Of a DNA stretch of 64,000 nucleotides, positions 61,801 through 64,000 are shown in pieces. The stretch comes from Microvenator marinus (lineage in GTDB: Bacteria; Myxococcota_A; Bradymonadia; Bradymonadales; Bradymonadaceae). How positions within the stretch are numbered: position 1 is the stretch's first letter; every line of letters starts with the position of its first letter. Position numbers and translations under genes: made by a program. The DNA lies in NCBI RefSeq assembly GCF_007993755.1, contig NZ_CP042467.1:5046001-5110000 (forward strand), given 5' to 3'. The notes beneath the pieces are model-generated. The model did not search any database, was not told the DNA's origin, and was given only the letters and a program-made list of their open reading frames with translations.

Positions 61801-63393
61801 GTGATACAGCGTCGACTTGTCCTATTAGGGTTGGGGAGCTTTCTTGTAGTTGTGGGCATCTGCCTGGCGGTAGCCACGTGGATGCTTCGCGAGTGGCCAC
61901 AGCCAATGATTCCGGTGTTTGTTGTCGGGGTCGCACTCCTCATCGTCTACCTGATTCAAGGCACAATCTGGCTTTTGATTTCGCGAAAGGAGCTTGAGTC
62001 TGGCGTAGGAGCCGGCGGCGAAAGCGCGGAGGAGAGAGCGATTAAGCGACTTGTGGGACTGGTTCTGCAGGTGGCCATCGGGCTCTTCGCGTTGGCGATT
62101 TTCGCGTTTTGGATCATCGACGATGTGCGGGTGAAAGTTCTCGACGTCTTCAAAGAGCGTGGGGCCTTCTACATGATTCAGGCGATGAACGACCCGAGCC
62201 CAAAGGTCGTGACGCTCGCTTGTAAAAATCTCTTGGCCATCAGTGCGTTTAAGTACGAGCCGTTTGTTGTGGATGGCCTTACTCGCTCTCCCAAGGCCGC
62301 GGCGGAGTGTCTTTCGTGGGCAAACGAAAAGGGCATGAGCGGTGGGCGGAGTATTGCCACGCAACTCCTGAGACAGTGGGAGGAGGAAGCCTACGTCAGT
62401 GCTGATTCCAACAAGGTGTGCCCATTAGTAGATGCCTACGCCGAAGTAGCGAGTGGCACAGAGATTAACGACCCTCGCTCGTTCTTGCTCGAGTGCTCGC
62501 TATCTTCACGAGAAGATAAAGTGAGAGAGTGTTGTGCATCCAACCTGGAGTCTAGGGACATTAAGTTAGCGGCCGCCGATGTGTCTCCGAGCTTTCCGCT
62601 TGCGTATAGCGAGTTGGTCGCTGCCTCTTTTAGAGAGGGTGAAGCCGATGAAACCATGAAGTCTATTAGCTCAACCCTGAGTTTAACTTCGAATGAAAAC
62701 CGAAAATGGGTGCTGGAGCTCGGATGCGACCTGATGGCGATGGACTCGCAGCGAGACGTGATTCGAGGGCTTAGCCCTCTGGTCAGTGGCAAGACTTGCG
62801 GTCTTCCTGAAGACGCGAGGGTTCTACTCGTCCAAGAAGCGGCGTGGCCTCAGATATGTGACGAGATTCTGGAGTTCTCCGCGAAGGCCGACGTCGAGGA
62901 ATCCCTGTGCAAATCGTTCAATCGTGTGCTCAAGGTTGCTGCGATTAAGAATGCGCGCTCGGAGGTGGAGAACGCCCTGTCGAAATATCGTTCGCTACAG
63001 CGCGCCCGCGAGGTCGATGATGGCGGTCGAGGCGTTGCGATGTCGCGACGTGCTTCAGCCATGGCGAATCGAAAACGACACGAGATCACAACGTACATCC
63101 CGGCTGGTGCAAACCAAGATAAAACCCACTGCACGCGTAGCAGGCTAAAGGCTCATTCGATCACGGGCCCAATTCAAATCGAGACCTACGAGACGACGCT
63201 ATGCAACCTGGGCTGGGAAGAAGGGCTTACCGCTGAAGACATCAAGTTTCGGGCGCTCTCTGCGGCCTTGAAATCCGTCGATGTGCAGAAGACCGGCGGT
63301 GGAAACATGATCAGAAAGGCTAAGGATGTCGGCGCCACAGAAGGGGAGTTGGATAAGGCGCGGCAGGAAATGAAAAAGGCCGCGAACGAGTGA
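61801..63393 (+). CDS. Membrane protein with long helical C-terminal region
   Basis: GTG at 61801 is preceded by GGAGGAG. Three hydrophobic segments (about 7-24, 38-59, 83-105), then about 400 residues of helix-rich soluble region with many cysteines (about 15), possibly HEAT/TPR-like (the NDPSPKVVTLACKNLLAIS block resembles a HEAT repeat). The C-terminal 130 residues are basic and Thr/Gly rich. No family is recognised. Precedes the TadE-like gene by 137 nt. Confidence 0.6.
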   Translation: MIQRRLVLLGLGSFLVVVGICLAVATWMLREWPQPMIPVFVVGVALLIVYLIQGTIWLLISRKELESGVGAGGESAEERAIKRLVGLVLQVAIGLFALAIFAFWIIDDVRVKVLDVFKERGAFYMIQAMNDPSPKVVTLACKNLLAISAFKYEPFVVDGLTRSPKAAAECLSWANEKGMSGGRSIATQLLRQWEEEAYVSADSNKVCPLVDAYAEVASGTEINDPRSFLLECSLSSREDKVRECCASNLESRDIKLAAADVSPSFPLAYSELVAASFREGEADETMKSISSTLSLTSNENRKWVLELGCDLMAMDSQRDVIRGLSPLVSGKTCGLPEDARVLLVQEAAWPQICDEILEFSAKADVEESLCKSFNRVLKVAAIKNARSEVENALSKYRSLQRAREVDDGGRGVAMSRRASAMANRKRHEITTYIPAGANQDKTHCTRSRLKAHSITGPIQIETYETTLCNLGWEEGLTAEDIKFRALSAALKSVDVQKTGGGNMIRKAKDVGATEGELDKARQEMKKAANE

Positions 63394-63530
63394 CCCTGAT
63401 GTGCGCAAATTTGGCGCAGGGATATTGTATCGCCGCGAGACAACGCGGTGTTTAAAAGATGGACCGGAACTTGCGTTAGATGCGACCAAGCATTTTTTGC
63501 GAGACATTTTAATATTAGGAGCAGGTCGAC

Positions 63531-64000
63531 ATGAAACCTTCACGTCACCTTCAAAAATCCGTTGTGTCGACCGTGTGCTGGGGCACGATCCACCTCGCAT
63601 GTGTGGCGTTGATCGCGCTCGTGCTGGGTGGTCTACTGGCCCCATCCATGATCACGGTTTGGGCGGCTCAGTACGTCTGGAGCACGCCGGAATTATTGGA
63701 TGAGAATATTCTGCGGCTTGCCCTTCATATCGGCCTCGCGGCCTGTGTCTGGGGGCTAATGGTCATCACCTTTTTGTTGGCGAGAGAGCGCAGAGCCAAC
63801 AAGAGGTCGATCGTTAAGCTCTCGCGCGGCACGGTACTGACGGAAACCATTATCATTCTTCCTGTGTGGCTGCTTCTGGTCTTCGGACTTGCACAGCTTG
63901 CCATCAATAATATCGCCGGGATTCTTGGAAATGTTGCGGTTTACGAGGCGGCTCGGACCGCCTGGGTATGGGAAGGCGAAGTTGGCAAGCGCGCTGGTGT
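63531..64000 (+). CDS. TadE/TadG-like pilus assembly protein (3' end cut by window)
   Basis: An open frame from ATG 63531 runs off the window end with no stop. Residues 1-80 have two hydrophobic segments; then a TadE-type signal: RGTVLTETIIILPVWLLLVFG (the E five residues after the G is the prepilin-like motif), followed by QLAINNIAG and YEAARTAWVW. TadE-like pseudopilins help build Tad pili. AGGAGCAG precedes the ATG. The prepilin peptidase gene lies 4.3 kb upstream. The position of the motif after two N-terminal segments is unusual. Confidence 0.8.
   Translation, partial: MKPSRHLQKSVVSTVCWGTIHLACVALIALVLGGLLAPSMITVWAAQYVWSTPELLDENILRLALHIGLAACVWGLMVITFLLARERRANKRSIVKLSRGTVLTETIIILPVWLLLVFGLAQLAINNIAGILGNVAVYEAARTAWVWEGEVGKRAG

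Overview
The window reads as chromosomal DNA of a Gram-negative bacterium of the Myxococcota/deltaproteobacterial group, most likely a bradymonad-like lineage. This is an inference. It rests on lipoproteins with Asn-rich linkers after the lipobox, a Ser/Thr kinase, many TPR proteins, a Tad-like pilus gene, an outer-membrane toolkit (BamD, a TonB-dependent receptor, a Lol-like ABC system) and the gene order nrdR-ribD-ribE-ribBA-ribH-nusB. Genes are densely packed with many ATGA-type overlaps. I saw no rRNA, tRNA, CRISPR array, insertion sequence or prophage.

Layout. 1-3.2 kb: a three-gene unit with a membrane-anchored FliG-like protein, a vWA-type lipoprotein and an AgmX/TonB-like protein. 3.2-7.7 kb: a phosphodiesterase, a YihY/BrkB membrane protein, a large Cys-rich repeat lipoprotein and acireductone dioxygenase. 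7.8-14.2 kb: a housekeeping operon (yceD-rpmF, an ACP-RpiB fusion, nrdR, the riboflavin genes, nusB, a lipoprotein). The GTP cyclohydrolase II half of RibBA is degenerate. 14.2-20.9 kb: a coiled-coil protein, a diiron ferritin-like protein, folA-thyA, a TonB-dependent receptor with a lipoprotein partner, and a sugar-type nucleotidyltransferase. 21-28.1 kb: envelope proteins, a beta-CASP nuclease-like protein, and a 200-nt gap with hairpins whose loops are complementary. 28.1-29.7 kb: ffh.

30.0-35.8 kb: a TetR-controlled operon coding for a LolA-like protein, two FtsX/LolC-type permeases, a LolD-type ATPase and an outer-membrane protein. It has a well-formed promoter/operator and looks like a dedicated envelope lipid or lipoprotein trafficking system. 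35.8-37.5 kb: two tandem lipoprotein paralogues, with a third copy at 26.3-27.2 kb. 38-39.7 kb: bamD and rplM-rpsI. 39.8-44.5 kb: an acyl-AMP-ligase-like protein divergent from an SDR fusion and a lysine 2,3-aminomutase-like radical SAM enzyme. 44.5-51.9 kb: two divergent units of mostly unknown proteins (Ser/Thr kinase, GAF protein, Zn ribbon, TPR protein, small helical protein; a cytoplasmic beta-propeller protein with a small partner), a candidate undescribed signalling or secretion-associated module.

51.9-56.8 kb: upp and a four-component TRAP transporter (TatT, P, Q, M) whose Q subunit carries an unusual Gly-Phe-rich acidic insert. 56.8-64 kb: a likely outer-membrane protein, prepilin peptidase, histidine kinase, TPR membrane protein, CoA-binding protein, a large membrane protein, and a TadE-like gene cut by the window end.

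Best candidates for something new: the FliG-like membrane protein unit (1-3175), the kinase/propeller region (44458-51904), the ACP-RpiB fusion (8601-9314), the Lol-like operon (29911-35772), and the intergenic RNA-like element (27233-27382).
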